A stretch of DNA of 64,000 nucleotides from an uncultured Myxococcales bacterium (GTDB taxonomy: Bacteria; Myxococcota_A; Polyangia; Polyangiales; Polyangiaceae): assembly GCA_937902985.1 (NCBI GenBank), contig CALFNG010000399.1, positions 1-64,000 of the forward strand. The letters are read 5' to 3'. Made by a program: the position numbers and the translations under genes. The first letter of the stretch is position 1, and each line of letters starts with the position of its first letter. Positions 1 through 8,950 of the stretch are shown one piece after another. The notes beneath the pieces were generated by a model. That model did not search any database and was not told where the DNA came from. It saw nothing but the letters and a program-made list of their open reading frames with translations.

Positions 1-183
1 TGCGTCTACCCAACCCTGCAACCCGGGATCGATCGTCGTGCAAGGACACCTACCCGCGCGTGCAGATCGGTCTTCACATATGCCCCGGCGGGTGTGCACG
101 GATGCGCAGGGCAGGATCGATCCTTGGGTGATGCTCGGTTCACCCGCGCGTAGGTCCGCCCGCTGTCCCTCCAGACGTTCACC

Positions 184-1647
184 TCACCCGATCGCCTTGA
201 GCTTGGCGTCGGCGTCGCGGAGGGCGGTGCGCACACCCTCTTCGACGACCGGGTGATAGAAGGGCATCGTCAGCATCTCGGCGACGGTCATTCGCTTCTG
301 GTGGGCCCACGCGAGCAGATGGCCGAGGTGCTCGGCCCGCGGCCCCACCATCTCGGCTCCGAGAAAGCGCTCGCGTGTCGCGTAGATGCGCAAGCACCCG
401 CGGTTCTGGAGCATCACACGGCTCCGGCCCTGGTCGCGGAAGTCGACCTCGCCGATGACCAGGCCTCCCGCCGCGCGCGTACCCCCGTCTTCGTTCAGCG
501 ACGCGAACGAGCCGCCGACTGACGCGATCTGCGGATCGGTGAAGATGATGGAGAGCGCCGACGAGCGCACCGCGGGCTCCACGTGCGGCGAGCGCGCGGC
601 GTTCTCGCCGGCGATCGTGCCCTCGTCGGCGGCCTCGTGAAGGACGGGCGCGTCCTCATCGACGTCGCCCGCGAGGAACACGGGAGCGCGCGCGCACTGC
701 ATCGTCGCCCGGTCGAAGATCGGAACGCCTCTCGCGTCGAGTTCGAGGCCCGACTTGTCGAGCGCGAGGCGCGCGAGGTTCGGCTTTCGCCCCGTCGCCG
801 CGAGGCAGTAATCGAAGCGCTCGACGCGCGCCCTGCCCGCCTCGTCCTCGTAGTGGACTTCGACGCCAGGACCGGCTCGACGGACGGCACGCACCTTCGC
901 ATTCGCGTCGATCGACATCTCGGCGCTCAAGGCGGCCAGCGCCGCCGAGCGTACGACCGGATCCGTCAGCTGCCCGACCGAGCCGCCTCGACCGAACACG
1001 CGAATGCGCACGCCCAGGCGCTGGAGGGCCTGCCCGAGCTCGAGCCCGATGGCGCCGGTGCCGAAGACCGCCACCGACTCCGGGAGCGCGTCCCACTCGA
1101 AGACGTCGTCGTTCACGACGAGGCGGTCTTTCACTTCGTCCAAGAGCGGCGGTATCTCGGGTGACGAGCCGGTCGCGAGGACCACGGCGAGAGCCTCGAC
1201 CCGCCTGAGTGCCCCGACTGTCTCGACTTCGAGCACCCCCGGCTCGAGGAACTTCGCGTATCCGTGGAGCTTCCGATCCGCGGGAATCTCGTCGACGCCG
1301 TCGAGCACGTGGCGCACGAACCGGTCGCGCTCGCGCTTCACGCGGTCCATCACCTGGCGCGCGTCGACGCGCACGGAGCAATGAACGCCGAACGGCTCTG
1401 CGACGTGCCCCGCGTGGGCCGCGTCGGCGGCTGCGATCAGCAGCTTGCTCGGCATGCAGCCGACGCGCGCGCACGTCGTGCCTTGAGTTCCGCCTTCGAT
1501 GAGCACGGCGCGCGGCGTGATCGCGACGGCGGCGCGGTAAGCCGCGAGGCCGGCGGTGCCGCTCCCCACCACGGCCACGTCGACGCGCACGACGGCGTCC
1601 GCACCTGCCTCTGCCGGTGACGACTTCATCGTGGGCTCGACCGTCAT
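184..1647 (-). CDS. lpd: Dihydrolipoyl dehydrogenase (E3-like flavoprotein disulfide reductase)
   Basis: FAD- and NAD-dependent disulfide oxidoreductase of 487 residues that would reoxidise dihydrolipoamide of 2-oxo-acid dehydrogenase complexes in the cytoplasm. The FAD-binding GSGTAG lies at residues 28-33 and the redox pair Cys59/Cys64 sits in CARVGC. A second Rossmann motif (GTGAIG) is in the NAD domain, the FAD-closing LAGDV motif follows, and a C-terminal His465-Pro...Glu470 pair fits the acid-base dyad. The open frame extends 120 codons upstream, but that part runs antisense through the PII gene. I therefore start at the ATG at 1647; an ATG at 1629 is possible. No E1 or E2 genes adjoin it, so it may serve a distant complex or be a less specific reductase of the same family. 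Confidence 0.9.
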   Translation of the reverse strand: MTVEPTMKSSPAEAGADAVVRVDVAVVGSGTAGLAAYRAAVAITPRAVLIEGGTQGTTCARVGCMPSKLLIAAADAAHAGHVAEPFGVHCSVRVDARQVMDRVKRERDRFVRHVLDGVDEIPADRKLHGYAKFLEPGVLEVETVGALRRVEALAVVLATGSSPEIPPLLDEVKDRLVVNDDVFEWDALPESVAVFGTGAIGLELGQALQRLGVRIRVFGRGGSVGQLTDPVVRSAALAALSAEMSIDANAKVRAVRRAGPGVEVHYEDEAGRARVERFDYCLAATGRKPNLARLALDKSGLELDARGVPIFDRATMQCARAPVFLAGDVDEDAPVLHEAADEGTIAGENAARSPHVEPAVRSSALSIIFTDPQIASVGGSFASLNEDGGTRAAGGLVIGEVDFRDQGRSRVMLQNRGCLRIYATRERFLGAEMVGPRAEHLGHLLAWAHQKRMTVAEMLTMPFYHPVVEEGVRTALRDADAKLKAIG

Positions 1648-1695
1648 GGCCGTAACGTGTGCACCACCCGCCGATTTCGCCAGACGCCGCGGAAG

Positions 1696-1714
1696 TTGCA
1701 CACATCGTATGCAA
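1696..1714. promoter_or_regulatory. Candidate operator between lpd and glnB
   Basis: Inverted repeat TTGCA-N9-TGCAA in the divergent lpd/glnB intergenic region, 10 bp upstream of the -35 box of the glnB promoter. The symmetry is seen directly. A role as regulator binding site is inference; the arms are only 5 bp. Confidence 0.3.
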
Positions 1715-1723
1715 GGCCGTGCC

Positions 1724-1752
1724 TTGACGCTCGGGGCCACCGCCACTAAAAA
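1724..1752 (+). promoter_or_regulatory. Sigma-70-type promoter of the PII gene
   Basis: TTGACG (1724-1729), a 17-bp spacer and TAAAAA (1747-1752) make a near-consensus -35/-10 pair. A start about 7 bp downstream would give a leader of roughly 36 nt before the ATG at 1795. It is one of the best sigma-70-like matches in the window. Confidence 0.55.
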
Positions 1753-1794
1753 CCGCCCACCGCGCGACCCCAGTCCGTGAAAGGGAATACGACG

Positions 1795-2133
1795 ATGAAA
1801 ATGGTAGTCGCGATGATCAAGCCCCACAAGCTGGACGAAGTGAAGCAGGCGCTTTCCGAAGTCGGCATACAAGGAATGTCGATTTCTGAAATCAAGGGTT
1901 TCGGCCGTACGGGCGGCCGGACGGAGGTGTTCCGCGGATCGGCCTATCAGGTGGACTTCGTGCCCAAGATCAAGATCGAGGTCGTGGTCACCGAGAAGCA
2001 GGTGCACCCGGTGCTCGACGCGATCGAACGAAGCGCGAAGACCGGCAAGATCGGCGACGGCAAGGTGTTCGTTCTTGGCGTCGAAGAGGCCCTTCGCATC
2101 CGCACGGGCGAGCGCGGCGAGACCGCAATCTGA
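1795..2133 (+). CDS. glnB: Nitrogen regulatory protein P-II
   Basis: PII signal protein of exactly the family length (112 residues). PII trimers sense 2-oxoglutarate and ATP/ADP and act on glutamine synthetase adenylylation, NtrB or ammonium channels. Visible marks are the N-terminal IKPHKLDEV, the T-loop with the uridylylatable Tyr at residue 51 (SAYQVDF), the KTGKIGDGK nucleotide-binding segment and the C-terminal RIRTGE. A GTG 18 bp upstream is in frame, but the ATG at 1795 gives the canonical N-terminus and has AAAGGG about 10 nt ahead of it. No amtB, glnA or glnD adjoins it, so I use glnB rather than glnK on general resemblance only. Confidence 0.93.
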   Translation: MKMVVAMIKPHKLDEVKQALSEVGIQGMSISEIKGFGRTGGRTEVFRGSAYQVDFVPKIKIEVVVTEKQVHPVLDAIERSAKTGKIGDGKVFVLGVEEALRIRTGERGETAI

Positions 2134-2234
2134 GCAGTCCTGGCGCCGAGCTCGAAGGCCAGGTCATGAGGTCTTCGGCGAGCGCCTCGACAGGGACAAT
2201 TGAAGGGGGGGCTCTTCGCTTCCCCTGAAGCCCT

Positions 2235-2258
2235 CACGCCTTCGCGTGCGCCTTTTTT
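2235..2258 (+). terminator. Rho-independent terminator after glnB
   Basis: CACGC (2235-2239), loop CTTC and GCGTG (2244-2248) form a short perfect stem followed within 5 nt by a T6 run (2253-2258). It lies about 100 bp after the PII stop codon. The stem is short, but the T run is rare in such GC-rich DNA. Confidence 0.5.
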
Positions 2259-2328
2259 CGTGGAGCTGATTCCCGCAAGACGTCCCCGTGGAGGTTCTCG
2301 TAGATCCCGAGAAGCGGGGTAAGGTCCG

Positions 2329-2835
2329 ATGATGAGCGATCGATCGCAGCCTACGCTGGTAGACCGGGGGTTTCAGCTCGCGTACGTCTGCGCGTATCGC
2401 GCGATGCGAACGTACTGGAAGGTCCGGCGCCCGACGACCCACGGCACGCTCGTGATCCTGTGGAATCGAGGCGAAGTGCTGCTCGTACGCAACTCGTACG
2501 TCCCCTACTACAGCCTGCCCGGCGGTTACCTGAACCGCGGCGAGACTGCGCGAGACGCCGCCGTTCGCGAGCTCTCCGAAGAAGTGGGGATCACGGCGAA
2601 GGCCGAGAGCCTCGAGCTCGTTCTCGAACGAACGCACGATTGGGAGGGCAAGCACGACCACGTGCAGATCTTCTCCCTCGAGCTCCCGACACGCCCGTCG
2701 ATCGCCGTCGACCACCGTGAGGTGATCGAGGCGTCGTGGTGGTCACCCGAGCGCGCCCTCGCGCTCCAGCTCTTTCCGCCGCTTCGCGACGTGATCGAGC
2801 AACGCCAGGCCCGCGACCCGGTGCCCGCGGGCTGA
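2329..2835 (+). CDS. Nudix hydrolase
   Basis: Protein of 168 residues that should hydrolyse a nucleoside diphosphate linked to another moiety. A complete Nudix box is visible: GG-x5-E-x7-RELSEEVGI in the region of residues 65-87, with the metal-binding REL-x-EE glutamates. The 35-residue N-terminal lead is Arg/Tyr-rich and does not look like a signal peptide, so a cytoplasmic location is likely. The start is a tandem ATG-ATG. It stands alone, about 200 bp after glnB and convergent with the acyl-CoA dehydrogenase. The substrate cannot be told from the sequence. Confidence 0.88.
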   Translation: MMSDRSQPTLVDRGFQLAYVCAYRAMRTYWKVRRPTTHGTLVILWNRGEVLLVRNSYVPYYSLPGGYLNRGETARDAAVRELSEEVGITAKAESLELVLERTHDWEGKHDHVQIFSLELPTRPSIAVDHREVIEASWWSPERALALQLFPPLRDVIEQRQARDPVPAG

Positions 2836-3035
2836 GCGACCGCGCGAACGCTCCGTCGAGGCGGCCGGGCGTCCCGCCCCGCAGCGGCCATCCGCGCTCA
2901 CTGGCAATCGTCGAAGGTGAGGACGCGGATCTGCGTCGACTGATCCGCGGGGTTCGTTTCGCGGGATCCACTGCCGTTTCTCCCACGGCCCGGGACTTTC
3001 GTGACGCGGCGCGACGCCCGGCCGTGACGACGAAG

Positions 3036-4823
3036 CTACGTCTCGCGCTGGATCGGGTAGCCGTCGGCCTCGAGCACCGCGCGCGCGATACGCCGCTTGG
3101 CGGCGATGACCTTGCTCGGCCAGTCGATCCGCATCTTGCCGATGGCGTCGAGGTGGCTCTGGAGCGACTCGGGTTCGCAGACGTCCATGAGAATGTGGCG
3201 GGCGGTGTGAACGCAGAAGCTGTAGGCGGGCGGCGCGAACGCCGCGAGGAGATCGCGCGCGACGGCCTTGTTCATCTCGTTCTTGCCCCCCGTGCCCTCG
3301 ACGATCTGGCGCACTCGCGCGACCGCGGTGTCGAGCGCAAAAACGTGGCTGATGATGTCGGAGAGCTCGCCGAGGATCTCCTGCTCGTCGGCGATGTTCA
3401 CGTGATACGTCTCCGCCGCCACGGCGAGCACGTAGGTCGCGATCCACTTGCAGAACTCGACCACCTGCGTCGCCACGCCGAACTCGCCCTCGCCCGCCGC
3501 GGGCGCCTGACCCTTCGCGAGCGACGCTCGAATGAAGGCCGCGCGCTCGATGAGCGGCGCCTGCCCCTTCATCGCCCGCTTCAGGATCGTGGCGGGCACG
3601 ATGAGGCGATTGATCTCGTTGGTGCCCTCGAAGATGCGATTGATGCGCGAATCGCGGAGGAGGCGCTCCGGTTGATACTCCTCGATGAAGCCGTAGCCGC
3701 CGTGGATCTGCACGCACTCGTCGGCGCAGTAGTCGAGGACCTCGGAGCCATAGACTTTGATGATCGAGGCCTCGACGGCGAACTCTTCGATCGCGGCGAC
3801 GTGAGCGTCTTCATCGGTGCTCGCGGCGAAGCGCTGGTCGATGAGGCCCGTCGTTCGGTATCCCATGCTCTCGCCGACGAAGATGCCGATGGCCATCTCG
3901 GCGAGCTTCGAGGCGACGAGGCCGAAGGCGCCGATGGGCTTCCCGAACTGGTGCCGCTCCTTGGCGTACTTCGCGGACACTTCGAGTGCGCACTTGGCCG
4001 CGCCGATCGTCCCGACCCCCAGCTTGATCCGCCCGACGTTGAGGATGTTGAACGCGATGCGGTGGCCTTTGCCGACCTCGCCGAGGAGATTGCCGGCCGG
4101 CACCTTCACGTCTTCGAACGAGAGCGCGCAGGTCGACGAGCCCCGGATGCCGAGCTTGTGCTCCTCGGGTCCGACGGTCAGACCCGGCGACGTGCGATCG
4201 ACGATCAACGCGGAAAACTTCTTCCCGCCGATCTGCGCGAACACCGTGAACACGTCGGCGAAGCCGGCGTTCGTGATGAACTGCTTCGTGCCGTTGAGCA
4301 GGTAATGCGTCCCGTCGGTCGAGAGGTCGGCCCGCGTCTTCGCCGCGAGCGCGTCCGAGCCCGACGACGCCTCGGTCAGCGCGTAGGCCGCGAACTTCTG
4401 GCCGGTCGCGAGATCCGGGAGGTACTTCGCCTTCTGCTCGGGCGTCCCGAAATACAGGATGGGCATCGTGCCGATGCCGGTGTGCGCGCCGAGCGATACG
4501 GCGAAGGAGCCGACCACCGAGAACTCTTCGGCGATGAGCATGCTCGTCGTCTTGTCGAGGCCGAGTCCGCCGTACTCGGGGGGGATATCGACCATCAGCA
4601 AGCCGAGCTCGCCGGCCTTGCGGAGGAGCTCGGGAACGAGACCCGACTTCTTGGATTCGATCTGCGCGATTCGCGGGAAGATCTCCGTTGCGGCGAACTT
4701 TCGGGCGGCGCGCGCGATCTCGCGCTGGTCTTCGGTGAAGAGCTCGGGCGCGTTGATGGTGCGACCCGCCGCCGACTCCCAGAGAAAGCTCGCGCCGGAC
4801 GGCATGGAGTTGGATCCGCTCAT
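3036..4823 (-). CDS. Acyl-CoA dehydrogenase, VLCAD-like
   Basis: FAD enzyme of fatty-acid beta-oxidation that introduces the trans-2 double bond into acyl-CoA. At 595 residues it is longer than the usual 380-400 because of a C-terminal helical extension typical of very-long-chain acyl-CoA dehydrogenases. Family signatures are visible: ALTEASSGSDA in the FAD/substrate region, the QIHGGYGFIEEY segment, and RIFEGTNEINR holding the expected catalytic Glu. The start at 4823 is preceded by a near-perfect AAAGGAGG ribosome binding site 7 nt upstream. It is transcribed alone, divergent from the 5055-5978 gene. The electron acceptor, presumably ETF, is not encoded nearby. Confidence 0.93.
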   Translation of the reverse strand: MSGSNSMPSGASFLWESAAGRTINAPELFTEDQREIARAARKFAATEIFPRIAQIESKKSGLVPELLRKAGELGLLMVDIPPEYGGLGLDKTTSMLIAEEFSVVGSFAVSLGAHTGIGTMPILYFGTPEQKAKYLPDLATGQKFAAYALTEASSGSDALAAKTRADLSTDGTHYLLNGTKQFITNAGFADVFTVFAQIGGKKFSALIVDRTSPGLTVGPEEHKLGIRGSSTCALSFEDVKVPAGNLLGEVGKGHRIAFNILNVGRIKLGVGTIGAAKCALEVSAKYAKERHQFGKPIGAFGLVASKLAEMAIGIFVGESMGYRTTGLIDQRFAASTDEDAHVAAIEEFAVEASIIKVYGSEVLDYCADECVQIHGGYGFIEEYQPERLLRDSRINRIFEGTNEINRLIVPATILKRAMKGQAPLIERAAFIRASLAKGQAPAAGEGEFGVATQVVEFCKWIATYVLAVAAETYHVNIADEQEILGELSDIISHVFALDTAVARVRQIVEGTGGKNEMNKAVARDLLAAFAPPAYSFCVHTARHILMDVCEPESLQSHLDAIGKMRIDWPSKVIAAKRRIARAVLEADGYPIQRET

Positions 4824-4892
4824 CGTCGCCTCCTTTCGCGCCGACCCATCGAGCGTCGACGGCGTTTCGCTGACTTTGGATTGGGTGTGTTT

Positions 4893-4905
4893 CTTACCGG
4901 TTAAG
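4893..4905. promoter_or_regulatory. Candidate operator upstream of the acyl-CoA dehydrogenase
   Basis: Palindrome CTTA-CCGGT-TAAG about 70 bp upstream of the dehydrogenase start, in a locally less GC-rich stretch. Fatty-acid regulators often bind such sites, but I cannot assign one. Symmetry is seen; function is inference. Confidence 0.2.
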
Positions 4906-5054
4906 TCTCAGTTTCCGTCGATGCCTTCTCGCGTCGAAGCGTGTCGAGCGATCGCCATTTCGCGATTGCCGGTGGCAATTCCGCATGCGCCAACGCTCCC
5001 GGAGTTCTAAGCTCGGCGCCGGCGTGAGGTCGGCACGTCACGGAGTAGCGCGCC

Positions 5055-5978
5055 ATGAAGAGCACGATCCCGTTTGGCAAGAAGCAGGTCATCGGCGGCC
5101 GGCTGCGGGTCTACTACTACGGCTACTGGATTAAGGCGTACGAGGTCCCGCCTGACACTCTCCACGCGAAGAAGCGCCTCATCGAAGCGCTCACGCGGCG
5201 CCTCTTCAATCACGTCGAGCACGGCCTCAACGTCCCCGGCAGCCGCCTCGACGAGGCGCGGAAGGCGCTCGCCGCGGAAGACGACCCCAAGCGCCGGCGG
5301 GTGAAGAGCGCGATGCTCGCCGGCTGCCTCTTCAACCGGGCCGCCGACATCTTCACCAAGCTGGTCGAGATCCAGGCCATCGGGGTGGCCATCACCGCGG
5401 ACAACGCCCTCATGCGGGAGTGCGGCGAGTACCTTCAAGAGGCGCTCTCGCTGGGCAAACAGGTGCTCCATCGCAGCGGCGAAGAGGGGCTCGACGAGCT
5501 GTGGGGCGAGCCTTTCAAGGCGTTCGCCTTCCCGATCGAGGAGTTTTACAACAGCCGGTACATCAAGATCGCCCAGAGCATGCAGGCCATCGACGGCATC
5601 CGTGTCGAGCTCGCACGGACGTTCGCGGGAGCGCCTTCGTTTCAGGGCGTCGACCGTCTCGCCGACGACTTCGCGCAGGCGGCCAAGGTGAAGTGCGAGA
5701 CGTTGCGAACCGACCCCGACATCTTCGACGCGTGGACGTCGTTCGCCGTTTCGGGCGAGCGGCTGGCCGAGTTCCAGCCGCTGCTGCCCATGGACCCCTC
5801 GAGTGCCGAGCGGCAGCTCGCGGCGATGGGCATGCGCTTGCTGGCTGACGGGCGCGAGGTGGTCTCGCACATCACGCGGGCCCGGGTGCCGATGCCAAAG
5901 ACCACCCTCGAGTTCGTCGAGCGATGCGCCCGCTTCCGCGAAGCCCTGCCCGCTACGCCGGCGCGCAGCGTGGCCTGA
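5055..5978 (+). CDS. Conserved hypothetical protein (307 aa)
   Basis: Not recognised. The protein is soluble, alpha-helix-rich and charged, with no signal peptide or membrane segment. The N-terminus (residues 14-30) is Tyr-rich (RVYYYGYWIKAYE). The middle contains long amphipathic helices with two Cys. It starts at an ATG preceded by GGAG ten nt upstream. Codon use matches neighbouring real genes. It is divergent from the acyl-CoA dehydrogenase, with 231 bp between the starts. No catalytic motif is evident. Confidence 0.7.
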   Translation: MKSTIPFGKKQVIGGRLRVYYYGYWIKAYEVPPDTLHAKKRLIEALTRRLFNHVEHGLNVPGSRLDEARKALAAEDDPKRRRVKSAMLAGCLFNRAADIFTKLVEIQAIGVAITADNALMRECGEYLQEALSLGKQVLHRSGEEGLDELWGEPFKAFAFPIEEFYNSRYIKIAQSMQAIDGIRVELARTFAGAPSFQGVDRLADDFAQAAKVKCETLRTDPDIFDAWTSFAVSGERLAEFQPLLPMDPSSAERQLAAMGMRLLADGREVVSHITRARVPMPKTTLEFVERCARFREALPATPARSVA

Positions 5979-6297
5979 GCGCCGCGTCCGCCCCGCGTCC
6001 GCCAGCCCTCCGCCCATCGATGCCACGCGGTACCGACGATGCATGCCACGGCATCCGGACGCGATCCCCACCGCATCCGCGCCCCGGAATCACCTGCATC
6101 CGGGGATCCATCCCATCGCCCATTCGACCGGATGCGCCCCGAACCCAGCCGCATTCGCACCCGACATCACGTGACGCCCGGCGGCAGGAGGATCGCGGGA
6201 ATAAAAATCAAAATAGCAACTTTCCAGTGACACGGAAGCCCGCGCGAGACCCCGGCGAAACCGCCGAGAAACTGCCTCTGCGTAGGGTGTCGCACAG

Positions 6298-6501
6298 GTG
6301 GCCGTGGCGACAGAGAACATCGTCCTCTTGGCTTGCGCCGCCGTTCTCTGCACGCTCCACGTGGCGGGGGGCCCGGTGAGCGGGCTATTCCGCAAACCGG
6401 CGCCGCTGAGGCGCGCTCCGAGCGCTACCGACGACCGTCCCCGGGCAGAGCCCGCCGCGATGTCGAAGTCGGAAACAGAGGGAATCTCGGGCGCCTCGTG
6501 A
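6298..6501 (+). CDS. Possible small membrane-associated protein (67 aa)
   Basis: Weak candidate in the 710-bp space between 5979 and 6688. GTG start; residues 7-27 are hydrophobic (IVLLACAAVLCTLHVAG) and are followed by an Arg/Pro-rich tail. An unusual AT-rich patch (6199-6226) 70-100 bp upstream could be its promoter. There is no convincing ribosome binding site. The rest of this space holds many GCATCCG words (about 6050-6140) and one copy of the dispersed GCCGCAGAGGCGCAG repeat. No other gene is visible there. Confidence 0.3.
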   Translation: MAVATENIVLLACAAVLCTLHVAGGPVSGLFRKPAPLRRAPSATDDRPRAEPAAMSKSETEGISGAS

Positions 6502-6571
6502 CCGGCGCGGCGAGGCTCGCGTTGCGGGCGTGCATCACCCACAGGACGCGCTGGACGAGCATCCCGAACCC

Positions 6572-6606
6572 CCTCTCTGCTCTGCGCCTCTGCGGCTTAT
6601 CTCGCT
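6572..6606 (-). repeat. Single copy of a dispersed GCCGCAGAGGCGCAG repeat
   Basis: On the minus strand this reads GATAAGCCGCAGAGGCGCAG then AGCAGAGAG. It matches the arms of the inverted element at 50784-50968 and the copy at 31723-31756. It is non-coding and lies between the 5055 gene and the Bax-inhibitor gene. Confidence 0.6.
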
Positions 6607-6688
6607 CTACCTCTCGAGCGCTAGGGGAGCCGTCCCGTCGACCCCCACGAACAGCCCTTCGCACCCCTCGCGCGCCGTGCGCGGCGAA

Positions 6689-7378
6689 TCAGCTGCGCCG
6701 GCGACCGACGAGACGAAGCAGGAACAGGAACATGTTGATGAAGTCGAGGTAGAGCGTGAGGGCCCCGACGAGGGGCAGGTTGCCACCCGCACCGCTGCGG
6801 AAGAGCGCCTTCAGGCGCTGCGTATCGTAGGCCGTCAGCGCGGCGAAGAGCACCACGCCGACGATCGTGATGAGCAACTCGAGCCCGCTGCTGTGCACGA
6901 ACATGTTGACGAGCGACGCGAGGATCACGCCGATGAGGACGAAGAAGCCGAACCGCCCTACCGCGCCGAGATCGCGCTTGGTGACAGCCCCGAAGAGCGA
7001 GAGACCGCCGAACGCTCCGGCCGTGACAAAGAACGTGGAGGCGATGGAAGAGGCCGTGTAGACGACGAACAGCGTCGAGAACGTGACGCCGGTCAGCGCC
7101 GCGTATCCGAAGAACATCAGGGCCGCGGTGAGGGTGCTGACGCGCATCGCGAGCGAGCTGAAAGCCACGACGAGGCCGAGCTGCCCGAACAGGAGCGCGT
7201 AGAAGAGTATGCGATTGCCGAGCAGGAGCTCGATGGCGTCGGGCGAATGAGCCACCGCGAGCGCCACGACGCCGGTCGTCGCGAGGCCGAGCGTCATCCA
7301 GCGGTAGGTCACCCAGAGCGCGTCGCTCGCGCTGTCACGGGCGGCTGTGACGGGCCCCCGGCTACTTACGTAATCCAT
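6689..7378 (-). CDS. Bax inhibitor-1/YccA family membrane protein
   Basis: Integral inner-membrane protein of 229 residues with seven predicted hydrophobic segments and little else, the standard shape of the BI-1 (YbhL/YccA) family. These proteins are pH-sensitive ion (calcium) leak channels or modulators of membrane protease FtsH. The C-terminal segment TAYDTQRLK followed by GALTLYLDFINMFLFLLRL is the family signature, with the conserved Asp pair. It is monocistronic, about 110 bp downstream of the lipoprotein gene on the same strand. The family assignment is firm; the role here is unknown. Confidence 0.9.
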   Translation of the reverse strand: MDYVSSRGPVTAARDSASDALWVTYRWMTLGLATTGVVALAVAHSPDAIELLLGNRILFYALLFGQLGLVVAFSSLAMRVSTLTAALMFFGYAALTGVTFSTLFVVYTASSIASTFFVTAGAFGGLSLFGAVTKRDLGAVGRFGFFVLIGVILASLVNMFVHSSGLELLITIVGVVLFAALTAYDTQRLKALFRSGAGGNLPLVGALTLYLDFINMFLFLLRLVGRRRS

Positions 7379-7486
7379 CGCCGCAACCTAACCTCGGCTA
7401 CGGCCCCGGAAAGGGGGCGTGCGGCGATTTGCAGCCACCGTCACTTGCCCGCCTCGAGGCCTTCGAGTGGCCGTGGGCTCAGCGTC

Positions 7487-8113
7487 TCACGGGCACTGGT
7501 CGGGCGTGGGTCCGGGACAGGGCAGTCCGGTACCCGGGCAACAAACCCAGACGCACTTGGTCCCCGTGGTGACGACGACCGTCGTCGAGCTCGTGGAGTT
7601 CGGGCCGGCGTCGGCGAACGTGCCGGGGTCTCCCGAGCCGGTGTCGCCCGCCGTGTCGTGCCAGGGCGCGGGGCCGAGCACGAAGTTCGGAATGGCCGTG
7701 GCCACGAGGCTGACGGAGCCGGGGGGGACGCAGACCGTCTGCATCGGATCCATCGAGGCCAGTCTACCGGCAACCGATACCGAGCACCATACCTTGATGT
7801 TCTTCACGGTGAGGGTGACGCCGCTGCAGCCTCCATCGCCGCCGTCCGTCGCCGCGTCCGCGAGCGAGCTTCCGTCGGTCGACGCTTCGGCCGAGGCGTC
7901 TTTGCCCGCCGGCCCGCTGTCGACGGGAGGCTGCGTGGACCCGGTGTCCCCTTCGGCGTCCGGGGTCGCTTGCGCGTCGTCGCCTCCGGGCGAGGCGTCT
8001 TGTGAGGCCAACGGCGCCGCGCTGCTGCTGCTGCTGCAAGCACCCGCCCCGGCAGCAAGCGCGACAGCCGTCACGCTTGCAAGCCCAACCGAGGTCCAGT
8101 TCTTGAGGTTCAT
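7487..8113 (-). CDS. Secreted lipoprotein of unknown function
   Basis: 208 residues. The N-terminus has a short basic region (MNLKN), a hydrophobic stretch and a lipobox-like AGAC at about residues 23-26, followed by a Ser run encoded by CTG/GCT triplet repeats. A long Asp/Ala/Gly/Ser linker typical of myxobacterial lipoproteins comes next. The C-terminal half is a small beta-rich domain with six Cys. I chose the ATG at 8113 because a GGAGG lies 10 nt upstream; the in-frame ATG at 8122 is too close to it. It is divergent from the ArsC-like gene, with only 40 bp between starts, so the promoters must overlap. Confidence 0.7.
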   Translation of the reverse strand: MNLKNWTSVGLASVTAVALAAGAGACSSSSSAAPLASQDASPGGDDAQATPDAEGDTGSTQPPVDSGPAGKDASAEASTDGSSLADAATDGGDGGCSGVTLTVKNIKVWCSVSVAGRLASMDPMQTVCVPPGSVSLVATAIPNFVLGPAPWHDTAGDTGSGDPGTFADAGPNSTSSTTVVVTTGTKCVWVCCPGTGLPCPGPTPDQCP

Positions 8114-8153
8114 GGGATGCATTCCTCCGCAATCGTGTGCTCTTCTCCCGCCG

Positions 8154-8510
8154 ATGGCGATCCACGTGTACCAGTATCCAAAGTGCAGCACGTGCCGGAA
8201 AGCTCTTGCCTGGCTGGACCGCCGCGGTGCCGCCTTTACGAAGAGTGACCTCGTCGCGGATCGGATTCCACTTGCGACGCTCACGGGGCTTTACCGTCGC
8301 TCGCAGCTTCCTATCGCCAAGCTCTTCAACACGTCGGGCGAGAGCTATCGAGCCGGCGGATTCAAAGCTCGGCTGCGCACGATGAGCGAAGGCGAAGCCC
8401 TCCAGGCGCTCGCCGCCGACGGCAAGTTGCTCAAGCGACCGATCGTCGATTCGGGTACGAAGGTCCTCGTCGGCTTCGACGAAGACGCCTTCGCTCGGCA
8501 GTTCGGCTGA
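8154..8510 (+). CDS. ArsC/Spx-family thioredoxin-fold protein
   Basis: 118-residue protein of the arsenate reductase/Spx/YffB family. The N-terminus MAIHVYQYPKCSTCRKA carries the CxxC (Cys11, Cys14) of the Spx/YffB branch, followed by family blocks around LFNTSG and the C-terminal RPIV motif that in ArsC contacts the oxyanion. The reaction could be glutathione-dependent arsenate reduction or a redox/regulatory role. The CxxC pattern and the lack of other ars genes argue for the second. The frame is open far upstream, but that part is antisense to the lipoprotein. Confidence 0.85.
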   Translation: MAIHVYQYPKCSTCRKALAWLDRRGAAFTKSDLVADRIPLATLTGLYRRSQLPIAKLFNTSGESYRAGGFKARLRTMSEGEALQALAADGKLLKRPIVDSGTKVLVGFDEDAFARQFG

Positions 8511-8573
8511 CGTTGACGACCGCGCGCGGAAGCGCGTCCGAGCAGTGTGCCGGGCAGTGTGCCGGGCAGGAAC

Positions 8574-8855
8574 CTACCGGCGCCGGCCCGGACGCGTTGG
8601 CGACGCCTGGCTGGTCGCCGGGCGACCTCGCTTGGTGGTCGCGCTAGCGTACGGCTTTTGAGGGGCGGAGCGGCTCACGACCAGGACTGGTTCGCCGCCG
8701 TGCAGCTCGGGATGAACGCTCGCGAAACCTTCAGTTTGCGCGAAGCCCGCGAGATCTCCCTTGTGCTCGTTCATCCACGCGCCGAAGCGCTGCCAGAGCG
8801 AGCGCGCTTCGGGTACGGGCAACGAAGTACCGTCGATGAGAACACGGAGCGGCAC
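8574..8855 (-). CDS. Small hypothetical protein (93 aa)
   Basis: Not recognised. Residues 1-67 have balanced, protein-like composition (IDGTSLPVPEARSLW, GGEPVLVVSRSAP), while the last 25 are Arg/Thr/Pro-rich. GTG start without a clear ribosome binding site. It is convergent with the ArsC-like gene and divergent from the aldose epimerase. Moderately likely to be real. Confidence 0.45.
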   Translation of the reverse strand: MPLRVLIDGTSLPVPEARSLWQRFGAWMNEHKGDLAGFAQTEGFASVHPELHGGEPVLVVSRSAPQKPYASATTKRGRPATSQASPTRPGRRR

Positions 8856-8950
8856 GGCGTTTCTCGAAGCTCGTTAGCATCGACGGCGGGCGCGCGACAG
8901 CACCACGGCTGCGAAGAGGCGCGCTCGAAAATATGTGCTTTGCTCGGCTC

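Noticed and set aside
47-153. Imperfect inverted CCTACCCGCGCG / CGCGCGTAGG words near the window start
   Set aside because: Short, imperfect and in CG-rich DNA where such words occur by chance.
1648-2007. Long N-terminal extension of the dihydrolipoyl dehydrogenase frame
   Set aside because: It is the antisense of the PII gene and its promoter; conserved sequence starts at the ATG at 1647.
2736-4904. 722-codon open frame opposite the acyl-CoA dehydrogenase
   Set aside because: Its translation is Arg/Asp/Glu/Leu-rich antisense of a confident gene, a usual by-product of GC-rich third positions.
8542-8572. Two copies of GCAGTGTGCCGG
   Set aside because: Only two short copies; most likely local slippage without further meaning.
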